Below are positions 1 through 12,807 of a stretch of DNA of 64,000 nucleotides, piece after piece (position 1 is the first letter of the stretch; each line of letters begins with the position of its first letter). Where the stretch lies: positions 434,001 through 498,000 of the forward strand of contig JAGVRJ010000009.1 of the NCBI GenBank assembly GCA_019059635.1, in the 5' to 3' direction. The position numbers and the translations under genes are program-made. The stretch comes from Proales similis. Taxonomy: Eukaryota > Rotifera > Eurotatoria > Ploima > Proalidae. The notes below the pieces were generated by a model. The model was not told the DNA's origin. It worked only from the letters and a program-made list of their open reading frames with translations, and did not search any database.

Positions 1-896
1 GCACCACGGTAAACGCCTCCGACTCATCAACTGATCAAGCCATTCACGTGACACTGAAAATCAAAAGGAGATTGGCCGAATTAAATTCGAACTGTTTGCC
101 GACCTGGTTCCTAAAACCGCCGAGAACTTTCGACAGTAAATGCGACCAACCGATTCGCAATTCTGTTCGTCCGCGCTGACCAGCCGCCATTCGCCTATTT
201 GATTAGATTTTGCACAGGAGAGTATAAGAAAGACGGAGTGCCGATCGGCTACAAAGGAGCCACGTTTCACAGGTTCACTGCTGGTTTCCATTCAGCCAAT
301 AATTCCTTCCTAAGCACTCGCTCGTCCAAATAGAGTGATCAAAGATTTCATGGTTCAGGGCGGAGATTTCGTAAATGTAAACCGCCTGTGTTCTATTTCA
401 AATCTTTCAATTTGCCTGATTGGCTGCGACAATAAGAACGACGGAACCGGAATGATGTCAATCTACGGCGGTGCGTTCGCCGACGAGAACCTGGCCATAA
501 GACACAGCGGGCCAGGGCTGATCTCAATGGCAAGAAATTGTCCGCTCGTCGGCACAAGCTGATTTTAAGAGTCAAATCTCAAACAGGCAAACAGCGGCAA
601 GGACACAAACGGATGCCAGTTCTTCATCACTTGGTAAACGGTCTCTTTTGCTCTTCAATTCAAGACGGCTTATTCATGCCGCCGAGCAGCACCAAATGTG
701 ACTTTCTGGACGGCAAACACGTCGTGTTCGGCAAAGTGATCGAAGGAATGCTCGTGTTGAGAAAGATCGAGAACGTGCCCACCGGTCCGAACAGCAAGCC
801 CAAAATACCAGTAAGCCTCTCTGAACTGAATTTGGCCGAGGCCTTGAATAATTCGCATCGACCAAGGTGGTCATTAGTCAATGCGGAGAAATGTAG
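1..896 (+). CDS. PPIH: Peptidyl-prolyl cis-trans isomerase H (cyclophilin H), 3' part
   Basis: The 5' end lies outside the window. Joining exons at about 1-8, 68-135, 207-271, 335-382, 447-529, 587-633, 699-810 and 866-896 gives a cyclophilin domain that tracks human PPIH almost without gaps. Visible landmarks are [31 protein letters not shown] (catalytic Arg and Gln), [19 protein letters not shown] and the C-terminus [10 protein letters not shown] followed by TAG at 894-896. PPIH is the small cyclophilin of the U4/U6.U5 tri-snRNP, where it binds PRPF4. The CTKCDFLDG segment and the C-terminal CGEM fit H rather than A. The exon ending at ATG 527-529 is followed by GCAAGA, so this intron is GC-AG. 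A likely AATAAA is at 993-998. The exon coordinates near 270-450 and 630-700 are good to a few bases. Confidence 0.93.
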
Positions 897-992
897 AATC
901 AAAATTTTTCAAGAATTGTGCACATTGCAAACATTTTATGAGAGAGCGAGAGCAGAAGAAAACAAGAAGAAGAAACAAAGTATTCGTTTGCA

Positions 993-998
993 AATAAA
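993..998 (+). terminator. Polyadenylation signal of PPIH
   Basis: AATAAA overlaps a second AATAAA about 100 nt after the PPIH stop codon. GABBR1 ends convergently at 1165, so the two 3' ends are less than 170 nt apart. Confidence 0.5.
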
Positions 999-1045
999 AT
1001 AAATCAACAAGTAAGAACCAAGCTGGAAGAGAGTGGCATAGAGAC

Positions 1046-1083
1046 GTGAAGAGAGAGAGACAGAGACGGAAAGAGGGACAAAG

Positions 1084-1122
<39 letters not shown>

Positions 1123-1130
1123 GGACAAAG
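1046..1130. repeat. (GA)n simple repeat between convergent genes
   Basis: This is an almost uninterrupted GA dinucleotide tract, with the longest run at about 1083-1122. It lies between the convergent 3' ends of PPIH and GABBR1. Similar GA/CT tracts recur at about 16915, 36190, 37861, 38046 and 48050. Confidence 0.9.
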
Positions 1131-1164
1131 AGCAGGGAAGGGAACTCGTTTATCGTCAAAATAG

Positions 1165-4100
1165 TCAGAAAAGTGTTTCGCGTGGATCGCTCTTGTGCTC
1201 CGAATTGGCCTCGAAATAAAAGACGCTCGTGTTGTTGCGTGTCGCGTACGAAGAATTCGATTCGTTTGAAAGGCGCCGTGGCCTCAGAGTCAGCCGCTCA
1301 ATTTGGTCGCAGTTGAAGCGAACCGTCTCGCTCTTCTTCACCTGTCCACCGCTGAGGCATTTGTCGAGTTTGGCCAACAGCTGCTCTCTCTGCAGGCGAA
1401 ATGCACGATTAGAATAAGATTTTGGAATTAGACATTAAGGCGAAGGCTTACCTTCGATATGAGCTCGATTAGCTCGTCGTTTTGCCTCAAATTCTTAAAG
1501 TAGTTCTCTCTGAGTTTGTCGTGCATCTCTTGAGTGAGCGTCATCTGCTGCATCTCTTCTGCCTCGCTCAGTCTCATCAGACGTCTCAGCTTAAATCGAA
1601 GCGGTCAGCGTACGAGCCATAGCAATACTTAACGATGTAAAACTCACCTTGGGCAGGAAAATGAGCAGCAAAGTGAACAAGACACTGACGTTTACGGTGA
1701 TTGCGATGAAGAAAAACATCGAGTCGATCTGCTCGCGAACAATCACAGTTACCGGGCCAGCAATGAACACGAGCGCCTTATTGTAGGTTGTTGGCAATCA
1801 AATGAAACATGAAGGCTCAAGAGCGTGTCAAGTGTACCACAATGTTGTAGATGGCGAACGATATGTATTTGAGGTCGTTGATGTTCTCCATTTTCACTTT
1901 GCGACACTCAAAGCTCAGGTAAAGGCCGAGCAGCAGAAATATGGCCTTGAGACAAAATTGGATGCCTAGAGACCAGATGAAGTGCGAATAGAACGAGTCG
2001 GTTGAAGTTGGCATTTACCGATCCAGATCAGTTCATGATTCGATTTGCATATCTCAACAATCGGCTGCTTGATGAATTCGTTGTTTAAATCTGGCTCGCT
2101 TTCAAGTTTGATGGTGCGTCGCTCAAGCGGGTCCACCATGGACCACAGCGACAAGAACGCCAAGTCAAACGCCAGAACGCTCACAAGTACCGAGTACAAC
2201 TTGACGCTGCCGCCGAACTGAACCTTCTGCTCGCGAGAGATGAGCTATTACTGATCGCCAGAGCAAAGCTAAAGTCTCACCTTGTTTCCATCGCTTCTCT
2301 TGCGCACTACAGACGTGGTGTAGACCAGCCAGATTTTGCTGAACAGCGAAAAGTAGGCCACGTCGAATCCGATGCTCAACAAGACGATCTCGCTCTGCAA
2401 AGAATGCACGATCAGCAACAACCCAAGAGTCGGCACACAGGACCTACCTGGCAAATCAGGTTGAACAGACCGAGTCTCATTTGGCTCTTCTCCAGGCCAA
2501 ACAAGTAGACGCTTGACAAGCTCATCGCTGAGCCCAATATCACCAGATTGTTTAGGCAGGGCAGTGAGTTTTGAATAACACTAAAGAAGATTGAATCAAA
2601 TGCCTGAGCAATAGAAAGAGAGAGAGAGAGTGAGAAAATGGGGCAGCTCACGTTCGATTTCGAAATTTTATGTTCAATGCCAGACAAGCCAGCGCTATTG
2701 CCATGTTAAGTGAGGTGAGCACGAAAAACGTTGCCGAGTAGAGTTTGCTGATCGATTCGACCACATTAATGGTTCGAACTCCGTCCACAGGCGGCTCAGT
2801 TCCTATTTGTGTGAACTCTCCGAGTGTGCTTTCATTTCAGAGCGAACTGCTAAATCTCTTACTGTTGCCCCATGTGATGCCGAAGCAGCAGTCCATTTTG
2901 TCCTTGAAATGAGTGCCCAGCATTTTATAGCGCAGGATTCCGTTTTCGACTTTTCAACTCAAGTTCAAACGCAAGGCAAACAGCGTGAGATTCTCAATTC
3001 TTACATTGAAGCTGTTCGATTTTGACTTCGGATATTCGATCGCCCTTTTCGTCGAACGACACTCTTCCCTGAGGCAGAGCCGTTTAAGAAACCTTCAAGG
3101 CAAAGACGAAAGTGAAAAGAACTTACCGAAACTCCGTCGAAATTTGTGTCGCGCATCGACTCCTTTATGAACTGACTGATGTTGAAGTTTTCAATTTTGA
3201 AATCATCGAGCGTTCGAAATCTTAAAAACGAAAAGTGAATGCAAAGTGAACGAGACTGGCGGAGAGAGCGATTGGCTTTACTTTTTGAGCGTTTTGTCGA
3301 GCGCAAATGCCAGAACCCAGACGGCGTCGTAGGCCAGAGAGCGTTCCGAATGTCCACCAAGCTTGTCGATGTATGGAGAGAACGAGTTCTCAATCGAGCG
3401 ATAGATCTCCAACAGGCTTTTCTCTGCGTCCTTTTCGCTGTGAAATTTGTAGTCCACAAGCGGAAATTGACTTGTAAACTGCTTCCACAAGTTGCTGCTG
3501 ACGAAATTGCGAAATTTGACATCAAACTCCACGCCGCTCTTTGTTAAGCATTTGAACAATCAAATGGCTTGGCTTGAGAATCGGAGCGCAAGTTACCATT
3601 CCGAAATCGAGCTGCTTGTAGATTTCGTTTGTGAAAAACTGCACCTCGACAGACAAATGGCCGTAGGCGGCGATCTCCATCTCCGTCTGGTTGCATCCAT
3701 GTTCACCTTCTTTGCCCTCTAGGTACCACTTGTCAGAGTACCAGCCGATAATCATCCACACGTATTTGGGAAAGAGCATTCTCTCTTTGAACGCGCGACA
3801 GAACACTTTTCTCGCCTCGTCCTCGTAGAAGACGCCGATGATTATTCGAGCGTCTTGCTTCTGCAATTGGTCAGAGAATCAGAATTAGAGATTGGCACCA
3901 GCTGGGATAGAGGAGGATGGCGGGTGTTTACTTTCAGATTGAGAACTGCGTCGGTCGGATCGTCGGCAAACGCCTGCCGGGCGAATATTTCAATGTCATA
4001 CTTGCTCGACTCTTTGACCAGGTCGTCGACGGTCGATGTAAAGACCTCTTTGTTCGACTGCAGAGTGGCAATCCGTTTCCAGTTGAACTTTTTGCATAGG

Positions 4101-4962
4101 CTGAGTCGAGCCGGATTGTCGAGTATGGCTGACGGGTGAGTGCGGAAAAATGTTTTAAAACGCTTCCGGTTCGACAGGACCGGTGAACTTGATCCGAACG
4201 AGACCTTGATGTTTTTCACTCGCTTTGCCATTTGAACGCGTTTGATTGATTGAATGCACCTACCACGGTCAAATTCCAGTAATTGGCCACTTCAGCCACA
4301 GACGAGGAGACGTCACTGCAGCCAGGCCCGAGCAGTGTGATTATGTCGTTGCGTCGAGCGCCTCGATGATAAATCATTTCGTACAAGTTGCTGACGCCTT
4401 TGCCCGGATCGCACTTGAACGGCGCAATTAATCAAATTGATTTGGCCACTGTCGACGCGACTGCGATCAAACACTTACCTCGCTATTGAACCACTCTAGC
4501 TCAAGTCTGTATTCCGGCAGTATAGACGTGTTGGTGTTGACCTGGTTCAGGGCCATAATGGCGGATGGAAGGCACGCTTGACCCCCTTATTGACACAGAG
4601 TTACAAACAGACGCAGATCGAAGTGGCTCGTCAAACAAACCTGGCCATCCGTTGACCATCGGAAATATGCCGCCAAGATAGAGCCGTTTGTTTTTGCTTT
4701 TGTGCCACTTGAACACTCCGTTCTCGCAGATATCGCCGTTACAGAGCGTCACATCTGACCGTCTGACACCTCTTGACTTTGGTGAATCACTCGTCGGGCT
4801 GTTGAGATTAAAGCGGTTGAAAGTCAGTTGGCTCTGATTGTCGAGCGAATTGCTCGCATCAGCACTGAACGCGCGATCAAATGCCGTGACGCAGAGCACA
4901 ACAAGCAAGCACAAGCGCTTGTTAAAACGAAACAAACGTCTTATCAATTGATGAAGATCCAT
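1165..4962 (-). CDS. GABBR1: Metabotropic GABA-B receptor subunit 1
   Basis: A multi-exon class C GPCR read on the minus strand. The ATG at 4962 opens a signal peptide (LCLLVVLCVTAF). A Venus-flytrap domain follows from about 4730 to 3240, with LYLGGIFPM, GCSDVSSSVAE, SFGSSSPVLSNRKRF, ARIIIGVFYEDEARKVFC, MIIGWYSDKWYLEG and SERSLAYDAVWVLAFALDKT. The seven-helix domain spans about 2900-1600, including SVLAFDLAFLSLWSMVDPL and the SNHELIWIG loop. A hydrophilic C-terminal tail is predicted to coil (KLRENYFKNLRQNDELIELIS) and ends ETLF then TGA at 1165-1167. The serines, tyrosine and glutamate that hold GABA in mammalian GABBR1 all have counterparts. This favours the ligand-binding R1 subunit over R2. 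Introns are short and mostly GT-AG. The receptor should couple to Gi/o as a dimer with an R2 subunit. Not every exon edge in the 7TM part was resolved. Confidence 0.92.
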
Positions 4963-6667
4963 TTGCGCGCCGTTAGAATTGCTTATTGCGATTCGCTGTC
5001 TCGTCCGAACGTTTCATGTCTGTCTCTGTGCAGGGCAGTGTTTGGGCGAGCGCAAATTGCGTGTAGAAAACAGATAAGTCTCATCAGCTAAGCAGCACAG
5101 TCGAGAGCATAAGCCAAGTGTCTAAAAAGCAAAACAGCTTCAAAATGAACTTTTAGCTAGACCAGAAGAGTAAAATAAGCAGATTGCCAGTTGCCAGGCT
5201 GGATCGGTTGGAGATTGAAATAGTCGCACCAGGCCGGATTTTCTAATTTCATGAATTAAACAGATGCGAAATGTCATCTCAGATAGATAACAGCAGTCAC
5301 AACACAGTGTGTTGTGAAGTAGCTCTAGAAAGCCGACAAACCGAAGCGACAACATCAGCAAAGAGAAAGACACAGAGAGAGGGAGAGAATAAGAGAGAAG
5401 AGAACAGAGAAATTGCAAAAGAGGAGGATGGAGGGTCGCAGCAGCAGACGGCTTGAGAGCGAGGAGAGAAGGACCTAGAGGCTCGAGAGGACAAGGAGAA
5501 TGCATTAAATAACGAGATGAGATGGCAGGGGGGGGGCTTTAAGAAAGAAGGGCAGATTTCAATCAAACTGAGCCATTGAGAAGCTCAAGCAGGAGGCCCG
5601 CAAAGTTCAATCGCCTGATCAAACAATCAGTTTCAAAATATATTGCTTAATAATTTCCAATTCAAATGACAATCTTGCTCTAATTGCTCGCTTTGTTGTT
5701 TGTTTTTTGAAAACAATTAAACGAGCACAAGACCGAGTCATGAATATGCTAAATAACAAGACACTTGTCGCAGTTAGAGAGCGCTTTAAAATGTGCCACG
5801 CGTGCGCCCACGCGCATCCAACTCTTGCATGCGATCATAGTCAGACAGAGAGAAACATGAAAAATCGAAATGAGACTCGTGTTGAAAATTGCGCCGACTG
5901 AAATTATTTTCCAAGCTCAGCCCGACTATCTGTCGATTGGCAAACTTGAGCCAATCCAAACAACAATTACCGACCTCACTGTCGCAGCCTGACATGTCAT
6001 GGTCATATTTTTGTTGTGCGTGCAAGCTTCTTATTTAATTCGCTCGTTCTCTATTCGCTTGAGCTGAATGAATATCGCGTGTCTAATTTAGATCTTTTCA
6101 TCTCCAAATCTACTCGTTGCTTATTGATCTCGCTGAGCTGACTCGTTCACTGCGCTGTTTCGTAAGACTGAGTGTCTTGCCTGAGAGATCTGCCTGACTG
6201 GCTGCTGGTCCACATGCCTCGTCTCGCATGTCTTGATCAGATTGGCCTCTGCTCGTTTTTACCCTCTTTCCTCCTCGTCTATTCAAATGCAGTCAGCGGC
6301 GAGCTTCGAGTCGATAAGTAAATTGGCCCAGAAAATTAACAACAAGATCAGCAGACACAAGAGAAGTGAAGAGCGGCTCATGAAACCTCTTAACCGGGCA
6401 GGCAGCTTTCATTTGAAAATGTCTAAATAAGAGAGAAGCCAGAACTGGGCGATAAGAGAGAAAAAGAGAAGGAGAACAGAGATCACTTGCGTGCTTATTG
6501 CCATCGAACGCCATCAATCAATTTCTCTGTGGAATGCTAGTCTGCTAACGAGATGAGAGTCTCTAATCAGTCAAACAAGTGGAATAGAAGGAAATGAGAA
6601 CTAGGCGCTCTATGCTGCGCCGGTGAGCATTTGATTCCACGGCCGACGCTATGCCACTCGAACAGCC

Positions 6668-6716
6668 AGCGAATTAAGAAGGAGAAGGAGAAGGAGGAGA
6701 AGAAGAAGAAGAAAAT
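6668..6716. repeat. GGA/GAA trinucleotide-like purine tract
   Basis: About 50 nt of almost pure purine made of GGA and GAA units on the plus strand. It lies in the GABBR1-KLHL12 intergenic interval with no reading frame around it that looks coding. Confidence 0.8.
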
Positions 6717-8630
6717 CGTCTGTGTGGCGACTAATTCAATTAAACGGCCAGAATAAACAGAATTTACGCGCCAGCTGCCTCTGCACGCACTTGCGTAAGC
6801 TTGCACGCAACCATCGCAGCTCACATAACCAGACGGATTGATAGTTGTTTAGGGCGGCTGTTGCAATCACTTGCTTGCAAACAGAACGAGATAGCTAGCA
6901 AGGCAGTGCAAATAGACAAAATTCGCCAATCTCTCCAATCTATCTTAAATAGAGATAGCCAGATAGATTGATCATAGACTGATGATAAATAGATACATGA
7001 ATGAATAATAGATGTGCGAAGGCGACCAGAAGCGAGAAGGCCAAACAATAGAACAGAAAAGAGCAGAAAAAAGAAATGAGGAGAAAAAAGAGCTGCACAA
7101 TGGATAATGGGAAATTAACAAAGAAACATGTTGAATAGAAGAAGAAGTGCACTGAGCGACTTGTCGTTGTTAATCGCCGAAAAGAATTAGGAAGAGGAAA
7201 GACTTATGATGGTTGGCTTGTTTGGGCGGTTGGTTGTGGATGCCAAGACCTTGGCTCTATATATGTGTGTGTGTGTGCCCAGAAAATAAGGTTGATTAAT
7301 TTGGATGCAGCAGCAGCACCTTTCGTGACGGCGTGGATATTGATCAAGAGCAGACGCAGAAGAGAGTGCAGCGTGGAAAAATAGATTAGGACCAACAGAG
7401 AGATGGGAAAAATAAAAGAGCAGATGAACTAGAAGCTGCTGTGGCCAGAGACCATCCGCACTCTAATCTCAACAACACGTTCCGTGCTGCTCATGATCCG
7501 AATAGAGAGCACGCACGATATGATGCTGCGGCACGTTGAATAAATCGAACAAACTCATGAATTGGCAGCCCCATTCATTAGATATTAAAAAAACTTGTCT
7601 TAATCATCATCATCAGGGTTAAGTTCATTTGTAAATTAAATTGGTCGATCGAAATCGCGTGCAGGCAAATATAGTTCATTTACTTTGGCGTTAAAATATT
7701 GCGTTGTCAAACCAACTTATACATTCGATCTTGAACGCTCTCGTTTAATTAAAACCAGCGAGGTGAGAGGAGTTGTGTTGAAATGGCTGTTGGCCAAATC
7801 GAAAATTGCAGCCCAAATCAAATGCATTAATGTAATTTGTTTGAATGCTTCTCTCCTCCTATTGATGTAATAGAGCAAAGAGCTAATATCACTCCGAGCG
7901 ATCTTTGTCCTCATTCTCCTTGTTGACAACCATGACTGCAACGTTCTTTTTTAAAAGAAATAGAATTTGGCGCAGAATAATGCTGCTCACTTCCTCTCGG
8001 ATTTAAGCAAATCCGTAAAATTGAATGGTGACACACACGCTCGCATGAGCTAATCCGCCAGACACGGTGAGCGAAAATGAAAGAATTGCTTAGTCTTAGA
8101 TAGCTGCAAACTAAAAAGGTGAAGCTTTGTCAATCTGCAAAGCCGATTAGCGTGGCCAAAGTCTGCCCGATTGGTAATGAACCGTTTGATAATCATTTGA
8201 CGATGACAACTTGTTCCCTAATTACGACCACATTTTATCTCTCATTGTATCGCTCCTTGTACAATCCTTCTCATGAATATAAATACATATATATGCGCAA
8301 ATTGAATAATTAATATGAAGCCCGCGGAAATCAAATTGCAATTTTGTTCAAGTCAATTCCGATCTATGCGCGTAGAAACCGTATTTATCGACGGCAGCGC
8401 ACGCCGCGTTCTTAGCCAACACTGAATTCAAACGATTAATCTTGTCTATTTATACAATCACAAAACGATTTGATGACTACAGTGGCGACCGTTGTAGAAA
8501 TAATGCATTGAGCCGACGAGGAGAAAAGAGAAATAGCGCGCGGACTAGCAGCGGCGATGAGTTTCCTGTTTGCCCGAAGGCCCGCTATTTTTGCACAAAG
8601 CGTGCACATCTTTATCATCATGCGCATCTC

Positions 8631-8647
8631 GTGTGTGTGTGTGTGTG
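8631..8647. repeat. (GT)n microsatellite
   Basis: An uninterrupted GT run in the gene-free interval. A shorter GT run is at about 7263-7276. Confidence 0.9.
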
Positions 8648-10270
8648 AGTATGACCAGACTGCCTGATGCGATTGGCAAAGTGTGCAAATAAGCATTGAA
8701 TGAAGGAAGAACATATTAAACCATTTTCTGAACGAGGTCTGCACAGGATAGGATTGGCACAGAAAGACGGAGCGCAATCAAGCAGGAGCTAAGCAGACTT
8801 GAAAGACACTTAAAACCAAAGCTAACTACCGCCTTCAACTTCAAATGTTTATTTGTTCGCTGCTCGCTTATGGCCTCTGAATGAACGGAAATGAGATTTA
8901 GAGACTCTTTATATTTAATCTCAATTTAAAGCGCACATTTGTGAACGCTTTATAAGTAGAAGGCAGGAAAAAAAAGCGAGAAGAAAAAGAAACAGAAAAA
9001 AAAAAGAGGCGAATGAGTCGAGTTAACTGCCAGAGCGGGAAATGCCGAGTCTTAAGAATTGCAGGCAAAAGGGGAAAAAACTGGAGAACAATAAAGCAGC
9101 AGCAGTTGTCGAACTCTATTTATAACCAAATTAGACTGGGAGGCCAGCAAAAGGCAATGAAATAAACTCATGCAGGCGCTGAGCGAAACTTTCAATCGGG
9201 CAGGAAATAAAGGCGCCAAACAAAGCCTCAACTTCTTCGAAGCAAACACGCGCGCGGCCTTTTGCTCACTCTCTCTCGCTCTTTCTCTGCCTCGAATGAA
9301 AGCTGATCGAAGTTAAGACGCACACTCGTCGCGGAGTCAAAGGAAGAGACGAGTGAAAACTGATCAAATCGCCGAGCGAGCACTGTGAACGAGCTGAAAA
9401 CGCGCGCTTGCACCCAGGGCAGAGTTAAGTTGAACTGAAAAAAACACTGCAACCATTGAAATGTCGGCGGAAATGGCACATTGTAAGAGTTTTTTCATAT
9501 GAATAGACTCTAATCCTGGTCGCAGCGTGGCACGCTCCAGGAAGCGAAACGAGAGCGGACGCACGAAACAAATATCGACTCAGATCATATCGAGCTGTTG
9601 TTTTTGTTCCATCGTGATTACGCTCGTGGTTCGAATTTATGCAACAACAGAGTGACAGGCAATGGATTGGGCTTTGAAGATCAGAAATTCGTCTGTCAAA
9701 TCAGAGGCTGCTTAATTTGCTCTGTGCGCTTGATGATGTTTTGACGGTGCTGCTGGTTGCTAATCTCTGGCCTTGTATCGTTTGTATCGTTTAACAAGTG
9801 TCAGACTGGAAAAACTCAATTGATTGACGGCTCATGCCTAGCTAGACTCCCCCCAGAGCAGTTCAGCTCTATTTTTAATTCAATACATCGATAGCATTTT
9901 TCTGTAAATAAGGCGCAAACGGGCCAAAGTAAAAATCAAGTCAATTTCGCTCTTTCGAAAGAAGCGCGCTCGCAAATTATGCAGATGCGAATATTTTGGA
10001 GAACAGCAGCGAAACGAGACCCATTCAGGCATAATAGGAGCAAAGAGAAAAAGAAAATAAAATTACGTAGAAGTCGGAGAGACAGACCAAATCGTTCTCT
10101 CGCATCTTTGAGTGTCGAATTAAGTCTGGAAGAGAAGCGAGGCGAACGAGAAAAGGGCCGACGTCATACAAATTCAGGGCGGACCGAAGACTTTCTCCTG
10201 GCTGACGCACAACCTGGAGCCGCTCAGACTCTTCTTCTAACCAAGCGACAGCCGAGATTGATTGAGTAAA

Positions 10271-12520
10271 ATGGTTCATCAAGAGCACTGGTCGTTGAAC
10301 GACGCTAGTTTTCGCTCCATATTCGAGAGCATCAATAGACTACGCGAACGAAAGACTTTATGTGACGTCGTGCTTAAAGTAGAAGATAAAGAGTTCTACG
10401 CTCACAAGATTGTGCTGTCTGCTTGCAGCGACTACTTTTATGCCATGTTCACCACCGAGGTAAATACAGCGCCAGTCCATGTCCGATCCAGCTTGTTCAA
10501 CTCGTGCAGATGAAAGAGAAGAGCATGGAGAGCATCGAGCTACAGGGAATCAGCAGCAAGACCATGGAAGTTCTGCTCGACTGCATCTATTCGGAAAAAG
10601 TCAATTTCAGCATTGAGAACGTGCAGGAGATATTGCCCGCGGCCGCTCTGCTGCAACTCAACGGTGAGTGCGACGCTGCTTGCTGCGCACCACCTTGAAA
10701 AATTAATCTTGTTCTGTCTGTCTCTCGGCCAAAAGAAATAAGAAAGGGCTGTGAAGAATTCCTGAAGCGTCAGCTCGAGCCTCAGAACTGCCTGGGCATC
10801 AAGGCGTTCGCCGAGATGCACAATTGCGTCGCGCTTCGCAATTCGACTCAGGAATACATTTACGAGCACTTTTCGCAAATATGCCAGCACAGTGACGAGT
10901 TTTTCAATCTAAGCTCAAGTGACCTTGAAGATTTGATCAAGTCAAATGAAATTGAGGTGAGCCACTCTGACCAGCACTCTTAGACGCTCATTTCAGCTCA
11001 AACGCATTTAGGTCAATAACGAGGAAGTTGTTTACAATTGTGTCTTCAATTGGATAAACTTTGACAGGCAAAATCGCGAAAAGCATCTGCCTACTCTTCT
11101 CTCTCATATTCGTCTGCCGCTCTTGTCGCCGCAATTCTTGACCGACGTCTGCGACAAAGAGATTATGATAAAGAAATCGTTCGTCTGTCGTGACATGCTC
11201 GACGACGCGAAAAAGTACTACTTGCGTCCGGACTGCCGCGGCGAGATGAGTGGCGTTCAGTTTCAGATGAGAACTGGTTAGTTGCATTACGATTGAGTTG
11301 ACATCTCTTCCGATTGACATCTCCCCTTGATCAATCATGTAGGCAAGGACGAGCATTTGATTATGGTCGGCGGCTTCGGGTTCCAACAGAAACCACTGGA
11401 TGTGGTCGAGAAGTACTGTGCCCGTACCAAGACTTGGTCGACTTTGCCCGTACGTGTCTACCTTTGCATGATTGTCTCGTGCATTTCCTAATGGATTTTC
11501 AAGTCACTTAGCAAAAAGAGAAGATACGCAGCCGCAGCGGCTCTGGGCAAGTGTCTCTATGTGATTGGAGGTCGGTTTCACCATCATTTTGGGCCGGATT
11601 TTTGTTCTAAATGGCTTATAAACTTGCTCAAGGCTACGACACAAAGACGCGTCTCAAATCAGTGGAGCGGCTCGATCTATCCGACCAGAACGCACAATGG
11701 CAGAGCGTTTCGTCTTTGTTGTTCAGAAGAGCTCTGCCGGCTGTTTGCGTTCACGATAGTAAGTTTGACCTTGACTCGCTTTCTTCCCGAGTACACGATT
11801 GAGATGAAAAATAAAAAGACAAAATCTATGTTTGCGGTGGTTTCGATGGAACCAGTCGACACTCGACAATGGAGGTCTACGACCAAACGGCCGACAAATG
11901 GACCTTACTTGATTCTACCTCGGTGGGCCGTGAGGGTGCCGGCCTGGTTTCGCTTGGCGACAGTCTCTACTGCATTGGTACGAACGAGATCAACTCTCGG
12001 CAGAGGCCTTTAACAGTTCTCTCTCTGTCCAGGTGGCTACGACGGCATAAACTTGCTCAGGTCGGTGGAGCGATACGACCTGCACACAGGCACGTGGAGC
12101 ATGGCCGCTTCAATGCTCACGCCTCGATCAGGGGCCGGATGTGCCGCACTTAATTACCGCATATTTGTGTGCGGCGGGTTCGACGGCCACATGCACTTGC
12201 CCAGTGTGGAGACGTACAGCACAATAACGGGCCAATGGTCGTTTGTTTCAAGTTTGACCATATCCCGCTGCTACTGCTCGGCCACTTTGTTGCACGGGAA
12301 AATTGTTGTAGTCGGTAAGTGAACTCAGTCAGTAATCGATCGGGCAGCAGCTGACTAAGAAGCAAACGGCTTGAAAGGTGGCTACGATGGACAATCTCTG
12401 CTCAGTTCACTTGAAGAGTACGACGAGGCAAATGATAGCTGGACTGTGAAAACCAACATGCCCACGGCCAGATGTGATTCCGGTTTTGCGGTGGTCAAAT
12501 TCAGAAATTTTTCCAATTGA
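10271..12520 (+). CDS. KLHL12: Kelch-like protein 12, BTB-BACK-Kelch adaptor for CUL3
   Basis: Ten exons (10271-10459, 10510-10663, 10736-10956, 11012-11276, 11343-11449, 11504-11570, 11633-11758, 11819-11977, 12033-12314, 12378-12520) join in frame to exactly 570 aa. Human KLHL12 has 568. Residues about 15-125 are BTB ([20 protein letters not shown]). BACK follows ([15 protein letters not shown]). Then come six Kelch blades with GG doublets ([48 protein letters not shown]). The spacing VGGFG..P.DVVEKY is specific to KLHL12 among Kelch-likes. It recruits CUL3-RING ligase to substrates such as SEC31 and Dishevelled. No in-frame ATG precedes 10271 within the exon. All nine introns are 50-75 nt GT-AG. 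A polyA signal (AAATAAAATC) is near 12631. Confidence 0.95.
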
Positions 12521-12807
12521 AATTCAAGTCGCATTGCTTGGCTTTCTTTTCTTCCTCAGCAAATGTTTCATCTCGAAAATTTTGTATAAAAAAAACAGGC
12601 AAACAACAATTATCTAATTTTTTAGAGAGAAATAAAATCAATTGCGAACTGAGAGCATCTTGATTGGCCAGAATGGCGATGGTGAAAGTGCGCGAGCGCC
12701 GAGTCCTGAAATACTTGGATTGAAGCGTTTTTGCTTTTGTTGATTCACCGGCTAGACTTGGGATCAGGGCCGGCCCAAGTTTTGAGAAAGCAAAGCCAGC
12801 AGGCGCG

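Larger units (their letters stand above)
4963..10270. other. 5.3-kb gene-free interval between divergent GABBR1 and KLHL12
   Basis: No convincing coding sequence was found on either strand. Short ORFs here lack codon structure and recognisable domains. The stretch holds low-complexity tracts: poly-G near 5528-5536, GGA/GAA repeats at about 6668-6716, (GT)n at 7263-7276 and 8631-8647, and long A/G-rich runs at 5350-5480, 6430-6480 and 7040-7150. It is the longest empty interval in an otherwise dense window. It is the likely home of 5' UTR exons and control elements for the receptor gene. Confidence 0.6.
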
